DNA of 64,000 nucleotides from Aeromonas dhakensis (GTDB lineage: Bacteria; Pseudomonadota; Gammaproteobacteria; Enterobacterales; Aeromonadaceae): contig NZ_CDBH01000049.1 of NCBI RefSeq assembly GCF_000820305.1, positions 1 to 64,000 on the forward strand. The letters run 5' to 3'. This document shows, piece by piece, positions 45,000 through 58,557 of this stretch. The notes below the pieces were generated by a model that was not told the origin of the DNA, ran no database searches, and was given only the letters and a program-made list of their open reading frames with translations. A program made the translations under genes and the position numbers. Positions within the stretch are counted from its first letter, which is position 1; every line of letters begins with the position of its first letter.

Positions 45000-45581
45000 A
45001 TGAGCGACCAGAATCTACTGGACGAACAGCTGGTTGAACGGGTCCAGCGTGGCGATAAAAATGCATTCAACCTGTTGGTAAAAAAATACCAGCACAAGGT
45101 GGTCAACCTGGTGGCTAGGTATGTCAACAATCCGGGCGATGTACCGGATGTGGCGCAGGAGGCTTTCATCAAGGCTTACCGCGCGCTGCCGACATTCCGT
45201 GGCGAGAGCGCCTTTTACACCTGGTTGTACCGGATTGCCGTGAACACGGCCAAGAATTATCTGACCTCTCAGGGGCGCAGGCCGCCCAGCAGTGACGTAG
45301 AGGCAGAAGAGGCAGAATACTATGGCGGTGGCGAAGCCTTGCAAGAGGTGGCCACCCCGGAAAACCTGACGCTGACCGACGAGATCAAGCGCACCGTGTT
45401 TTCTGCCATAGAAGCTTTGCCGGAAGACTTGAGGACAGCTATCACCCTTCGAGAACTGGAAGGGCTGAGCTACGAAGAGATTGCCGAAATCATGGATTGT
45501 CCGGTGGGTACGGTGAGATCCCGCATCTTCCGGGCGAGGGAAGCAATCGATAAAAAGCTGCAACCTCTGATCGAGAATTAA
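45000..45581 (+). CDS. rpoE: RNA polymerase sigma factor RpoE (sigma-E)
   Basis: A 193-residue ECF sigma factor for envelope stress. Region 2 (LVKKYQHKVVNLVARYVNNPGDVPDVAQEAFIKAYRAL) and region 4 (ALPEDLRTAITLRELEGLSYEEIAEIMDCPVGTVRSRIFRARE) are almost identical to E. coli RpoE. It heads the rpoE-rseA-rseB-rseC operon. A matching sigma-E promoter lies upstream. Confidence 0.98.
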   Translation: MSDQNLLDEQLVERVQRGDKNAFNLLVKKYQHKVVNLVARYVNNPGDVPDVAQEAFIKAYRALPTFRGESAFYTWLYRIAVNTAKNYLTSQGRRPPSSDVEAEEAEYYGGGEALQEVATPENLTLTDEIKRTVFSAIEALPEDLRTAITLRELEGLSYEEIAEIMDCPVGTVRSRIFRAREAIDKKLQPLIEN

Positions 45582-45603
45582 CTGGGGAAAGACAGGTTAA
45601 CTT

Positions 45604-46203
45604 ATGGCAAATAAAGAGCAACTCTCGGCCCTGATGGACGGTGACTTGAGCGATGTTGAGGTTCTGAACGAGCTGGGAACGGATCCGGCTCTGCAAGAGA
45701 CCTGGTCTCGTTACCACCTGATTGGTGATGCCATGCGGGGGGACCTGCCGGTCAATCTGCAACTGGATCTGAGCGACAGCATCATGGCTGCGCTGGAAGA
45801 TGAGCCTACCATACTGGCGCCCAAGCCGGTGGAGAGCAAACCTGCCGCACCGCAGCCGGGTACCGCCAAGACCGCCACCATAGTGCCGTTCCTGCGCCGC
45901 GCCGGCCAGCAGGTAGGGCAATACGCCATCGCCGCCTCGGTCGCTGCCGCTGTCATCTTCGGGGTGCAGCAGTATCAGGGGCAGGACGGTGTGCCGACCA
46001 ACCCGGTACTCAACACTATCCCCGTTGGTGGCAGTGCCTCGCCGGTGAGCGTGCACTATCCGCAGGACGGCAATCGTGCGACCCAGCGTCAGCAGGGGTT
46101 GAGCGAACAGCAGATGCAGGAGCAGCGCGAGCGCATCAACGCTTTCCTGCGCGACCACCAGTTGCAACAGCGTCTGCTGCAAGACAAGCAGATTCAGGAA
46201 TAA
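45604..46203 (+). CDS. rseA: Anti-sigma-E factor RseA
   Basis: A 199-residue single-pass inner-membrane protein. The N-terminal cytoplasmic domain (NKEQLSALMDGDLSD ... WSRYHLIGDAMRGD) binds and blocks sigma-E. The membrane helix lies at about 107-122 (GQYAIAASVAAAVIFGV). The periplasmic tail is Gln-rich (about 155-199) and would be cut by DegS on stress. It follows rpoE by 22 bp. Confidence 0.94.
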   Translation: MANKEQLSALMDGDLSDVEVLNELGTDPALQETWSRYHLIGDAMRGDLPVNLQLDLSDSIMAALEDEPTILAPKPVESKPAAPQPGTAKTATIVPFLRRAGQQVGQYAIAASVAAAVIFGVQQYQGQDGVPTNPVLNTIPVGGSASPVSVHYPQDGNRATQRQQGLSEQQMQEQRERINAFLRDHQLQQRLLQDKQIQE

Positions 46204-46221
46204 CGGATTAGGGATCAGAAC

Positions 46222-47202
46222 GTGCGCCAGTCCAGCCGTATTTTGCTGGCCTCTCTCCTGTTGATCAGTGCCAAGGCCTCGGCCGACGACAAGTCGGCCG
46301 AGGCCTTGTTGCAGCAGATGCAGAGTGCCGTCTCGCAACAGAATTTCGAATTGTCCATGGTCAAGGCCCGGCAGGGGCGACTCGAGCCTATCCGCTTCAG
46401 CCACGGCGTGATCGATGGCAAGGAGGTGGCTCACCTCAGCTACCTCGATGGCAAGACCATCGAGTACCTGCAGCGCCAGGACGAGTACACCTTTTTTGAA
46501 AATACCCATGAACCCTACACCCTCAAGGGGGCGCGTTTCCCCGGCGTGTGGGTCACCCTGGTGAGAATGCCGTTGCCGCGGGTGCTGGAGAGTTATGATC
46601 CTGTGCTGGCCGGCCGCAGCCGGGCTGCCGGGCTGGTGGCACAGGTGGTAAGGCTGGTGCCCAAGGAGGCCGACAAGTACGGTTTCGTGCTCTGGATTGA
46701 CGAGCAGAGCAGCCTGTTGCTGCGGGTGGACATGGTGGATCGGGAAGGCAACCTGGTGGAGCAGGTGTTGGGGGTGGATCTGGATCGGCTCCCTGCGCCG
46801 GCCCCCTGGCTGGTGAAGCTGGCCAGCAGCAAGCTGCCCCAGGCGCTGGCGCTGGAAGATGCCTATCCGGCGCCGCAGCAGCAGCTGAACTGGCACCTCA
46901 CCTGGCTGCCTGAAGGCTTCAAGGTGCTCTCCCGGGATCGCCACCAGCTGGTGACTACCAGTTTGCCGGTGGATTACATGATGCTCTCCGACGGACTGGT
47001 GGATCTCTCGGTCTATGTGGCCCGGGTCGATCCCAAGCAGGCGGTGCGCCAGCAGCTGATCCGCCAGGGCGCCACCTCGCTGGTGAGCTTCGTCAATGAC
47101 GTGGGGGTCGAGATAACCGTGGTCGGGGAAGTGCCGGCCGACACCGCCAAGCGGATTGCCGAATCGGTGCAGCCGCTGGCCCGCAACGAGGCCGTACAGT
47201 AA
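46222..47202 (+). CDS. rseB: Sigma-E regulatory protein RseB
   Basis: A 326-residue periplasmic protein with a signal peptide (MRQSSRILLASLLLISAKAS). The MucB/RseB N-terminal domain (about 20-210) resembles LolA and binds misplaced lipoprotein or LPS; the C-terminal domain (about 225-320) holds RseA. It protects RseA from DegS. The start codon is GTG, 18 bp after rseA. Confidence 0.94.
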   Translation: MRQSSRILLASLLLISAKASADDKSAEALLQQMQSAVSQQNFELSMVKARQGRLEPIRFSHGVIDGKEVAHLSYLDGKTIEYLQRQDEYTFFENTHEPYTLKGARFPGVWVTLVRMPLPRVLESYDPVLAGRSRAAGLVAQVVRLVPKEADKYGFVLWIDEQSSLLLRVDMVDREGNLVEQVLGVDLDRLPAPAPWLVKLASSKLPQALALEDAYPAPQQQLNWHLTWLPEGFKVLSRDRHQLVTTSLPVDYMMLSDGLVDLSVYVARVDPKQAVRQQLIRQGATSLVSFVNDVGVEITVVGEVPADTAKRIAESVQPLARNEAVQ

Positions 47203-47295
47203 GCCGTCAGACGCGGCTGCTTGCCCAAGGCCGACAGTCGTGTTCAGATTGGGTCAATCTATCTTTCGTTATTGTGGAACCGTCTTGTGAGTGGA

Positions 47296-47757
47296 ATGAG
47301 CGAAGAGCTGGCGACCGTGGTGGCCATTGATGGACAACATGCCTGGGTGGAGTGCGAACGGCGCTCCGCCTGCAGCGGTTGTCATCAACAGTCCAACTGC
47401 GGTACCGGCACGGTGGCCAAGGCGTTTCCATTGAAAGCGCAGCGACTGCGGGTGGCGCTCACCGCCGAGGTGAGCGTCGGCCAGCAGGTGAGGCTCGGCA
47501 TTCCCCAGGTGAGCATCCTGCAGGGGGCCGCGCTGGTTTATGTGCTGCCACTGTTCTGTCTGCTGGCGGGGGCCCTGCTGGGGCAACTCTGGCTGGCACC
47601 CCTGCTCTCTGCGGGGGAGGGGGTAACCATCCTCTGCTGCCTGCTGGGGGGCCTCGTCGGTTTTTCACTGGTTCGTTACTTTTCCAACCGGCTCGATCAG
47701 GGGGCCTATGGTCCCCGCATGCTGGGTGTGGTCCTGCCCACCCGCCACCTCTCCTGA
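47296..47757 (+). CDS. rseC: RseC, sigma-E operon membrane protein
   Basis: A 153-residue protein. The N-terminal domain has four clustered Cys (RRSACSGCHQQSNCGTGTVA), a feature of the RseC/MucC family, followed by two membrane helices (about 80-100 and 110-130). It is linked to redox control (SoxR reduction). The ATG giving MSEELATVVAID aligns with the E. coli start (MIKEWATVVS); the longer frame upstream begins with TTG and is not supported. Confidence 0.9.
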   Translation: MSEELATVVAIDGQHAWVECERRSACSGCHQQSNCGTGTVAKAFPLKAQRLRVALTAEVSVGQQVRLGIPQVSILQGAALVYVLPLFCLLAGALLGQLWLAPLLSAGEGVTILCCLLGGLVGFSLVRYFSNRLDQGAYGPRMLGVVLPTRHLS

Positions 47758-47875
47758 CCGTGCAGGCCGCTATTTCTGGTGCTTCGTCGACTAAAGATTG
47801 GCCGTCGACCGGGTTATCCAGTAAAATCCTGCCTCCATATCCGGCCCTAACCTAATTTTGAGTGATTCTTGCTCG

Positions 47876-49669
<1,794 letters not shown>

Positions 49670-49672
49670 TAG

Positions 49673-50596
49673 ATGGCAAGCACGTTTTCCCTGATCCTGG
49701 TGGTGGTCTGCGCGATCACCGGTGTTATCTGGTGTCTGGACAAGATGATCTGGTCCAAGCAGCGAGCCGCCAAGATTGCCGTGGCCCGTGCCCACGGCGG
49801 CGCCCATCTGGACGAGAAAACCCTGGCCAAGGTGGCCCCCGTGCCGGTCTGGATCGAACAGACCGCCGGGGTCTTCCCGGTCATCACCCTCGTACTGATC
49901 CTGCGCTCCTTCATCTTCGAACCGTTCCAGATCCCGTCTGGTTCCATGATGCCCACCCTGCTGGTGGGCGATTTCATCCTAGTGGAGAAGTTTGCCTACG
50001 GCCTCAAGGATCCGGTGACCAACACCAAGTTCCTCGAGACTGGTGAACCCAAGCGCGGCGATGTGGTGGTGTTCAAGTATCCGCTGGATACCCGGGTGGA
50101 CTACATCAAGCGCGTAGTCGGCATGCCGGGGGATCGGGTCATCTATCGCAACAAGGAGCTGATGATCCGGCCCAAGTGCGAGGAGCAGGAAGGGAAAACG
50201 TGCCCGGGCTTCCAGAAGCTCGACGTCAAGTTTGAACAAAGGGGTGAATTTACCCAGATGGGGATCCCGCTTGACCGCTATACCGAGCAGCTGGGCGAGG
50301 TGTCTCACGAGACCCTGCGCAACCCGCTGATGCCCGATATGGTCGGCCGTTACTACCGCCAGCCCGGCACCTACCCCGATGAGTGGGTCGTACCGGAAGG
50401 TCAGTACTTCGTCATGGGTGACAACCGTGACAACAGTACCGACAGCCGCTTCTGGGGCTTCGTGCCCGAGCAGAACCTGGTGGGCAAGGCGGTCGCTATC
50501 TGGATAAGTTTTGAATTCGAGCGCGAAGAAGGCTCCCTGCTGCCGAGCTGGGTACCGACAGGGGTGCGCTTCAACCGCATTGGCGGAATCAAGTAA
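49673..50596 (+). CDS. lepB: Signal peptidase I
   Basis: A 307-residue inner-membrane peptidase that removes signal peptides. Two N-terminal membrane helices (about 4-22 and 62-78) are followed by the catalytic Ser91 in IPSGSMMPTL and the base Lys146 in DYIKRVVGMPGD. The box E motif is GDNRDNSTDSRFWGFV. It is 3 bp after lepA and directly abuts rnc. Confidence 0.97.
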   Translation: MASTFSLILVVVCAITGVIWCLDKMIWSKQRAAKIAVARAHGGAHLDEKTLAKVAPVPVWIEQTAGVFPVITLVLILRSFIFEPFQIPSGSMMPTLLVGDFILVEKFAYGLKDPVTNTKFLETGEPKRGDVVVFKYPLDTRVDYIKRVVGMPGDRVIYRNKELMIRPKCEEQEGKTCPGFQKLDVKFEQRGEFTQMGIPLDRYTEQLGEVSHETLRNPLMPDMVGRYYRQPGTYPDEWVVPEGQYFVMGDNRDNSTDSRFWGFVPEQNLVGKAVAIWISFEFEREEGSLLPSWVPTGVRFNRIGGIK

Positions 50597-51268
50597 ATGA
50601 ATATCAAGATGAACAGACTGCAGTCCCGTCTCGGGCATGTCTTTCAGGATCAAGAACTGCTGACCCGGGCGCTGACTCACCGCAGCGCCGGCTCCCGTCA
50701 CAACGAGCGACTGGAATTTCTGGGTGACTCCATTTTGAGTCTGGTGATTGCCGACGATCTGTTCCACCGCTTCCCGCAGGCGGCGGAAGGGGATCTCAGC
50801 CGGATGCGCGCCACCCTGGTACGCGAGAAGACCCTGGCCGAACTGGGCCGGGAGTTCGACCTCGGGGATCACCTGATCCTGGGGCCGGGCGAGCTGAAAA
50901 GCGGCGGTTTTCGCCGTGAATCCATTCTGGCCGACACGGTCGAGGCGGTGATCGGCGCCGTCTATCTGGATACCAATCTTGAGACGGTACGGACCCTGCT
51001 GCTGGGCTGGTATGCCAGTCGCCTGGACGAGATCAAGCCGGGCATAGAGCAGAAGGATCCCAAGACCCGTCTGCAAGAAATTCTGCAGGGAAGCCGCAAA
51101 TCCCTGCCGACCTATACCGTGACCAACGTCAAGGGCGAAGCCCACAACCAGGAGTTCACCGTCCAGTGTGACGTGGAAGGCCTGGATGGTCCGCTGGTCG
51201 GGGTCGGCACCAGCCGTCGCAAGGCCGAACAGGCCGCGGCGCAGCAAGCATTGGAAAAACTGTCATGA
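50597..51268 (+). CDS. rnc: Ribonuclease III
   Basis: A 223-residue double-strand-specific RNase that processes rRNA and mRNAs. The signature [18 protein letters not shown] holds the catalytic acidic residues. The C-terminal double-stranded-RNA-binding domain (about 153-223) ends [16 protein letters not shown]. The ATG begins right after the lepB stop, and the stop overlaps era by 4 nt. Confidence 0.97.
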   Translation: MNIKMNRLQSRLGHVFQDQELLTRALTHRSAGSRHNERLEFLGDSILSLVIADDLFHRFPQAAEGDLSRMRATLVREKTLAELGREFDLGDHLILGPGELKSGGFRRESILADTVEAVIGAVYLDTNLETVRTLLLGWYASRLDEIKPGIEQKDPKTRLQEILQGSRKSLPTYTVTNVKGEAHNQEFTVQCDVEGLDGPLVGVGTSRRKAEQAAAQQALEKLS

Positions 51269-52164
51269 CAGATAGCACTTATTGCGGCTTTGTCGCCATC
51301 GTGGGCCGCCCCAACGTGGGCAAGTCCACCCTGCTCAACAAGCTGCTTGGCCAGAAGGTCAGCATCACCTCGAAGAAGCCCCAGACTACCCGTCACCGGA
51401 TCCTGGGGATCGACACCGAGGAGAACTATCAAACCATCTACGTGGATACCCCTGGTCTGCACATTGAAGAGAAACGGGCCATCAACCGCCTGATGAACCG
51501 CGCCGCCACCAGTTCGCTGGGGGACGTGGCCATGGTGGTGTTCGTGGTCGACGGCACCCACTGGACCAAGGACGACGAGATGGTGCTGGGCAAACTGCGC
51601 AACCTCAAGTGTCCCGTGGTGCTGGCGGTCAACAAGATCGACAACGTCAAAGAGAAAGAGGATCTGCTGCCGCACCTGGAGTGGCTGGGCCAGCAGATGA
51701 ACTTTTCCCATATCCTGCCCATCAGTGCCGAGAAGGGCACCAACGTGGAGAAGATCCGCGAGTGGGCCAAGGACCTGCTGCCGGAAAACGTCCACTTCTT
51801 CCCGGAAGATTACGTGACCGACCGCTCCTCCCGCTTCATGGCCTCCGAGATCATCCGCGAGAAGCTGATGCGCTTCACCGGTGAGGAGCTGCCCTACTCG
51901 GTGACGGTGGAGATCGAGCGCTTCAAGGTGGAAGAGAACGGTCTCTACCACATCCACGGCCTGATCCTGGTGGAGCGCGAAGGCCAGAAGAAGATGGTCA
52001 TCGGCAACAAGGGCGAGAAGATCAAGACCATCGGCACCGAGGCCCGCATCGACATGGAACGGCTGTTCCAGAACAAGGTGCACCTCGAGCTGTGGGTCAA
52101 GGTCAAGTCCGGCTGGGCCGACGACGAGCGCGCCCTGCGCAGTCTCGGCTATGGCGACGACTGA
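51265..52164 (+). CDS. era: GTPase Era
   Basis: A 299-residue GTPase for 30S ribosome assembly. G1 is [16 protein letters not shown], the switch region has [13 protein letters not shown]3 is DTPG and G4 is NKID. The C-terminal KH domain carries the RNA-binding loop [17 protein letters not shown]. It overlaps rnc by 4 nt, and its stop directly touches the recO start. Confidence 0.98.
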   Translation: MTDSTYCGFVAIVGRPNVGKSTLLNKLLGQKVSITSKKPQTTRHRILGIDTEENYQTIYVDTPGLHIEEKRAINRLMNRAATSSLGDVAMVVFVVDGTHWTKDDEMVLGKLRNLKCPVVLAVNKIDNVKEKEDLLPHLEWLGQQMNFSHILPISAEKGTNVEKIREWAKDLLPENVHFFPEDYVTDRSSRFMASEIIREKLMRFTGEELPYSVTVEIERFKVEENGLYHIHGLILVEREGQKKMVIGNKGEKIKTIGTEARIDMERLFQNKVHLELWVKVKSGWADDERALRSLGYGDD

Positions 52165-52872
52165 TTGCTGACCCCGGCTTTCGTCATCCACAGTCGGCCC
52201 TATCGGGAGACCAGCCAGCTGGTCGAGGTTTTCACCCAGGATAGTGGCCGTTTTACCCTGGTGGCTCGCGGTTCTCGCGGGCCACGCTCGCCTCTGAAGG
52301 GGCTGTTGCAACCCTTTACCCTGCTCACCATCGCCTGGCGTGGCAAGGGGGATCTCAAGAATCTCACCCAGGTCGAGTGCCCGGATCACTCCCTGCGCCT
52401 CGGTGGCGATCGCCTCTTCTATGGCCTCTATCTCAACGAGCTGGTCTACTACCTGCTGGAGGCGCACACCCCCTTCCCCGAGGTGTTCGATGCCTATGCC
52501 CGCGCCATCATGGCGCTGGCCGATGGCGAGACCCCGGAACTGCCGCTACGCCGCTTCGAGTTCCTGCTGTTGCAGGCGCTGGGTTATGCGGTGGACTTCG
52601 AGTACACGGCGGATGACGAGTCGCCAATTGAGCCAACCCTGCTCTACGGCTTCGAGCGGGAGTTGGGCTTTGTCGCTTGCGAGCGGGCGCCGGATCCCCG
52701 TACCCTGTTTCTCGGCGCCCACCTGCTGGCCTTTGCCGAGGGGCGCTTCGATACTCCCCCCCTGTTGCAGGCGGCCAAGCGTTTCAGCCGGCTGGCGCTG
52801 CAACCCTATCTGGGACGGCGTCAGTTGAAGAGCCGGGAGCTGTTTTTAAAACGCCGTAATAGCTTGGGTTAA
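52165..52872 (+). CDS. recO: DNA repair protein RecO
   Basis: A 235-residue recombination mediator that loads RecA with RecR. The N-terminal OB fold has AFVIHSRPYRETSQLVEVFTQ and VARGSRGPRSPLKGLLQPF, followed by the helical domain and KRFSRLALQPYLGRRQLKSRELFL at the C-terminus. The start is TTG immediately after the era stop; the two genes share a reading frame, so no earlier start is possible. Confidence 0.94.
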   Translation: MLTPAFVIHSRPYRETSQLVEVFTQDSGRFTLVARGSRGPRSPLKGLLQPFTLLTIAWRGKGDLKNLTQVECPDHSLRLGGDRLFYGLYLNELVYYLLEAHTPFPEVFDAYARAIMALADGETPELPLRRFEFLLLQALGYAVDFEYTADDESPIEPTLLYGFERELGFVACERAPDPRTLFLGAHLLAFAEGRFDTPPLLQAAKRFSRLALQPYLGRRQLKSRELFLKRRNSLG

Positions 52873-52917
52873 CCGCCCTGCGGCGTTACCCAACACGGCA
52901 AGAATGTTACCTAGGTC

Positions 52918-52937
52918 CGATTACGCTGCGCTAATCG
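52918..52937. repeat. Inverted repeat upstream of pdxJ
   Basis: CGATTA and TAATCG flank an 8-base centre. Single copy in this window, of unknown role. The rest of the 160-bp gap before pdxJ has no other clear signal. Confidence 0.35.
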
Positions 52938-53034
52938 AACTTACGAGCTGCCACACACGTGACATATGGATATCGGCGCTGACGCTAAGGCGCCAGCTGC
53001 ACAGTTAACAGTGAAGAGCTTCAAGGAGTCGTCA

Positions 53035-53772
53035 ATGAGCGAAATCTATCTGGGTGTGAACATCGATCACATCGCCACTCTGCGCAATGCCCGGGGCACC
53101 CAGTATCCGGATCCGGTACAGGCCGCCTTCGTGGCCGAGCAGGCCGGTGCCGATGGCATTACCGTGCACCTGCGGGAAGATCGCCGCCATATCACCGACC
53201 GTGACGTGGAGATCCTGCGCCAGACCATCCAGACCAGAATGAACCTGGAGATGGCCGTGACCGAGGAGATGATCGGCATCGCCTGCCGTATCAAGCCTCA
53301 CTTCGTCTGTCTGGTGCCGGAGAAGCGCACCGAGGTGACCACAGAGGGGGGCCTGGACGTGGCCGGCCAGCTGGACAAGGTGACCGATGCGGTGACCCGT
53401 CTGGCCGCCGTCGGTGCCCAGGTGTCGCTCTTCATCGATGCCGACCCTATCCAGATCGATGCGGCCGCCGCGAGCGGTGCCCCCTTCATCGAGATCCACA
53501 CCGGTCGCTACGCCGATGTCACCACGGATGCCGAACGCAACGCCGAGTTCAAGCGCATCGCCGCCGGTGCCTCCTATGCCGCTGGCAAGGGCTTGAAGGT
53601 CAATGCCGGCCACGGCCTGCACTACCACAACGTCAAGGCCATCGCCGCTATCCCCGAGCTCTATGAGCTCAACATCGGCCACGCCATCATCGGCCGCGCC
53701 GCCTTCGATGGCCTGGCCAAGGCGGTCAGCGACATGCGCTTGCTGATGCAGGAAGCCCGTCAGGGGATCTGA
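53035..53772 (+). CDS. pdxJ: Pyridoxine 5'-phosphate synthase
   Basis: A 245-residue barrel enzyme that joins amino-acetone phosphate and deoxyxylulose phosphate. Motifs are [49 protein letters not shown] and the C-terminal [16 protein letters not shown]. The start ATG has a strong AAGGAG 8 nt upstream; an in-frame ATG at 52966 is not supported. acpS, the usual downstream partner, is absent here. Confidence 0.97.
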   Translation: MSEIYLGVNIDHIATLRNARGTQYPDPVQAAFVAEQAGADGITVHLREDRRHITDRDVEILRQTIQTRMNLEMAVTEEMIGIACRIKPHFVCLVPEKRTEVTTEGGLDVAGQLDKVTDAVTRLAAVGAQVSLFIDADPIQIDAAAASGAPFIEIHTGRYADVTTDAERNAEFKRIAAGASYAAGKGLKVNAGHGLHYHNVKAIAAIPELYELNIGHAIIGRAAFDGLAKAVSDMRLLMQEARQGI

Positions 53773-53809
53773 TCTATCGGCAGGGGCTGGGCCCCGCGGC
53801 ACGAAGAGA

Positions 53810-53836
53810 AAAGGGACGCCACGGCGTCCCTTTTTG
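53810..53836. terminator. Terminator at the left edge of the aga cluster
   Basis: AAGGGACGCC and GGCGTCCCTT form a 10-bp stem around AC, followed by TTTTTG on the plus strand and AGAGAA on the left side. It serves pdxJ and could also stop the leftward aga operon. The core 20 bases at 53812-53831 recur with one mismatch at 62150-62169. Confidence 0.88.
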
Positions 53837-53897
53837 TTGTGACCAAGCATGATGGAAAGGTCGGTGGCGGTCAGACTTGCACTGCCTTCTGCGATGT

Positions 53898-55942
<2,045 letters not shown>

Positions 55943-56377
55943 CTAGATCCCCTCCTCGGCCAGCGTCTCGGCCCGCTCGCGCGCCAGCTCGTCCACCAGG
56001 CTGGTGAGGCCGCGATGGCCACAGCACAGCGCCTGTTCACGAAACTGGGACGGGGTCAGCTCGCCGCGCTCCATCACCATCTCCAGCAGCAGCTGCAGAT
56101 TGGTGCCGGTGACCACCTCCCGCTCGGGCTGGCGCAGCGCCAGGGTGGAGGCGACCCGAAACGGGGTTCCCCCCAGCAGGTCGGTCAGAAAGACTACGCC
56201 ATCCCCTCGTTCAACCTGAGTCAGGGCTGTTTCGCACTGATCCTGCAGCAGGGCCGTGGTGGAGGACTCGGGAAAGTCGATGGCGACCACCGCCTCCTGC
56301 TCGCCGAGGATCTGCAACATGGCCTGTTCCATGCCGCTGGCGAAGCCGCCGTGTCCGCAAATGATGATGCCCAACAT
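55943..56377 (-). CDS. agaF: PTS mannose-family IIA component
   Basis: A 144-residue phosphocarrier. The phospho-acceptor is His9 in MLGIIICGHGGFASG, followed by the family motifs VVFLTDLLGGTPFRVAS and TGTNLQLLLEM. It takes phosphate from HPr and passes it to IIB. The start ATG has AAAGGA 8 nt upstream. It ends directly at the agaA start. Confidence 0.92.
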   Translation of the reverse strand: MLGIIICGHGGFASGMEQAMLQILGEQEAVVAIDFPESSTTALLQDQCETALTQVERGDGVVFLTDLLGGTPFRVASTLALRQPEREVVTGTNLQLLLEMVMERGELTPSQFREQALCCGHRGLTSLVDELARERAETLAEEGI

Positions 56378-56423
56378 AATCTGTTCCTTTACAGCAAAGG
56401 GCCGGCCTGGTGCCGGCACCGGA

Positions 56424-57302
56424 TTAGAGGAAGCCTGCAAACTTGCCGACGATGCCGAGTACGACCGTGATGACGATGAGGCGCTGCGGGCTCCAGCCGC
56501 GGCGGATCAGCCCATACATGGCCAGGGTGTAGAGCAGCGGCAGGAAGGCGGGCATCAGTTTGTCGAGCACGTCCGTCTGCAGCTTCACCACCGCATCGCC
56601 GGCGGTGATCTCCAGGGTGGTGCCGAGCCGCACATAGGTGGCGACCAGGGCGCCGATCACCGTCATGCCGACGATGGAGGCGGCATGGCCCACCTTGCGG
56701 GTGTTGGCCTTGATGAGCGGAATGGCGGCCACCCCCATGCGATAGGCGTAGTGCGCCAGCCCGAAGCGCAGGCCGAAGTGCACCAGGTTGAACAGCAGGA
56801 AGAAGACCACAGCCCCCATGATGGAACCCTGCAGGGCCAGGTCGGCGCCGATGCCGCCGCAGATGGGCAGCAGGGTGAGCCAGAACATGGCATCGCCGAT
56901 CCCGCCGAGCGGGGCACCGACCGCGATCTTGGTGCTCTGGATGCTGTTGACGTTCTGCTTGGAGCGCTCCATCGCCAGCACTATCCCCATCACGAAGGTG
57001 ACCAGGAAGGGGTGGGTGTTGAAGAAGCCCATGTGGCCCTTCATCGCCCGGGAGAGATCCTTGGGATTGGTGTGGATCTTTTGCAGGGCTGGCAGCAGTC
57101 CGTAGAGCCAGCCGGAGGCCTGCATCCGCTCGTAGTTGAAGGAGGCCTGCAGCAGCAGGGAGCGCCAGGCGAAGCGGTTGATGTCCTGGCGGGTCAGCTC
57201 GGCTCCCAGTTGCTGATCTTCGTAGACGTCGTCGGAGACGGTGCGGGTCGGTTGCGGCTCGGCCGCCTGGGTCAGCCGGGTGGCGGTGTTGTTAGATGCC
57301 AT
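56424..57302 (-). CDS. agaE: PTS mannose-family IID component
   Basis: A 292-residue membrane component of the N-acetylgalactosamine PTS. Family motifs include FAWRSLLLQASFNYERMQASGW, GHMGFFNTHPFLVTFVMGIV and VGAPLGGIGDAMFWLTLLPI. With IIC it forms the sugar channel. Its start overlaps the end of the IIC gene by 11 nt. Confidence 0.92.
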   Translation of the reverse strand: MASNNTATRLTQAAEPQPTRTVSDDVYEDQQLGAELTRQDINRFAWRSLLLQASFNYERMQASGWLYGLLPALQKIHTNPKDLSRAMKGHMGFFNTHPFLVTFVMGIVLAMERSKQNVNSIQSTKIAVGAPLGGIGDAMFWLTLLPICGGIGADLALQGSIMGAVVFFLLFNLVHFGLRFGLAHYAYRMGVAAIPLIKANTRKVGHAASIVGMTVIGALVATYVRLGTTLEITAGDAVVKLQTDVLDKLMPAFLPLLYTLAMYGLIRRGWSPQRLIVITVVLGIVGKFAGFL

Positions 57303-58068
57303 CTTCAGTTTCCTCCTGGATGGGGCGGGCTTGTGGCGCCGGGTCCTTGCGCATGAAATCGATCAGGGCCATGGCCAGGGCGGCCGCGGCGATGGCCAGC
57401 ACCGGCAGCTTGAGCCAGGCGGCGGCAACGAAACCGAGGATGAAGTAGGGGATGTAGACGTTCTTCATCATGATCTTGAGCAGCACGGCGAAGCCGATGG
57501 CGGGCATGATGCCGCCGGCGACGCCGAGGCCGTCGATGAGACGGGCGGGCAGCACGTCGATGGCGCTCTTGGCGTGTTCGGCCCCGAAGTAGGTGGGCAG
57601 GAAGGCGCACAGGAAGTAGAAGGAGCCGAGCGCCAGCAGCGCCAGGTAGTTGACCCGCTCGATGCCGCGCACATCCCCCTGTTCCGCCATCCGGTCGCAG
57701 CGGGACATGACCCCTGACATCACCGAGAAGAGGAAGGTGATCCCCATCTGGACCGCCACCGCGAACGGTACCGCGACCCCGACCGCCACATCCGGCTTGA
57801 CCCCGGTGGTGATGGCGAAGGTGGCACCGACTATGGTGCCGATGATGACGTTGGGCGGCTGCGCCCCCGCCAGCGGGGCCAGCCCCATCCAGACCAGCTC
57901 CAGGGTGCCGCCCACCAGAATGCCGGTGGGCAGGTCGCCGAGGATCAGGCCCACCAGCGGGCCCAGTACCACGGGCCGGTGGAAGTGGGTCAGGCCGTTG
58001 AACAGGTCAAGCCCGGCGAAGAACGCCAGCATGCCCAGCAAGAGCCCTTGCAACAAACTGATTTCCAT
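57292..58068 (-). CDS. agaW: PTS mannose-family IIC component
   Basis: A 258-residue membrane permease with about seven helices. The N-terminus is MEISLLQGLLLGMLAFFAGL, and the family motifs are GPLVGLILGDLPTGILVGGTLELVWMG and GAQPPNVIIGTIVG. The start is the ATG with AAGGA 8 nt upstream; a GTG one codon earlier is less likely. The symbol follows the E. coli AgaVWEF naming and could equally be AgaC. Confidence 0.9.
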   Translation of the reverse strand: MEISLLQGLLLGMLAFFAGLDLFNGLTHFHRPVVLGPLVGLILGDLPTGILVGGTLELVWMGLAPLAGAQPPNVIIGTIVGATFAITTGVKPDVAVGVAVPFAVAVQMGITFLFSVMSGVMSRCDRMAEQGDVRGIERVNYLALLALGSFYFLCAFLPTYFGAEHAKSAIDVLPARLIDGLGVAGGIMPAIGFAVLLKIMMKNVYIPYFILGFVAAAWLKLPVLAIAAAALAMALIDFMRKDPAPQARPIQEETEDGI

Positions 58069-58083
58069 CACAATTGTCCTTAA

Positions 58084-58557
58084 TCAGATGAGGTTGAAAA
58101 TGTCCTGTGCCGGTTCGGTCGGCACCCCCTGGACAAAGCAGGCGACGTGGGCGTCCTGCAGGGCGCGAAACGCCGCTATGTCCGACTCGTCCACCGATAC
58201 CGTCTTGTGGATCTGACGCTTGCCGTCGGCGTAGTGCATGTTGCCGACGTTGATGCGGGGGATGGGCACCCCGCCCTCCACCAGGGTGCGAAAGTCCGCC
58301 GGACTCTTGCACACCAGCAGGATCTTCTGGCGATCGGCGGCCTTGCCGATGTTGTCGATCACCTTCTGCAGCGGCCAGAAGCGCACTGCGATGCCTTCCG
58401 CCAGCACCATCTCCATCAGGTTCTGCTGGATGGGGTCCTCTGCGACTTCGTCATTGGCCACCAGCACCAGATTGGCGCCGGCGAAGCCGACCCATTGCAC
58501 GCCGACCTGACCGTGGATCAGGCGCTCGTCGATACGGCTCAGCACTATGTTCGGCAT
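58084..58557 (-). CDS. agaV: PTS mannose-family IIB component
   Basis: A 157-residue cytoplasmic phosphocarrier. The active-site His15 lies in IDERLIHGQVGVQW, and the family motifs KILLVCKSPADFRTLVEGGVP and INVGNMHYADGKRQIHKTV follow. It phosphorylates the incoming sugar. The start shares one base with the agaS stop. AgaV and AgaB are close paralogs, so N-acetylgalactosamine versus galactosamine specificity is not settled. Confidence 0.9.
   Translation of the reverse strand: MPNIVLSRIDERLIHGQVGVQWVGFAGANLVLVANDEVAEDPIQQNLMEMVLAEGIAVRFWPLQKVIDNIGKAADRQKILLVCKSPADFRTLVEGGVPIPRINVGNMHYADGKRQIHKTVSVDESDIAAFRALQDAHVACFVQGVPTEPAQDIFNLI

Noticed and set aside
52918-52937. Inverted repeat before pdxJ as a REP element
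   Set aside because: Only one copy was found in 64 kb and the arms are just 6 bp, so it is recorded only as a weak repeat.
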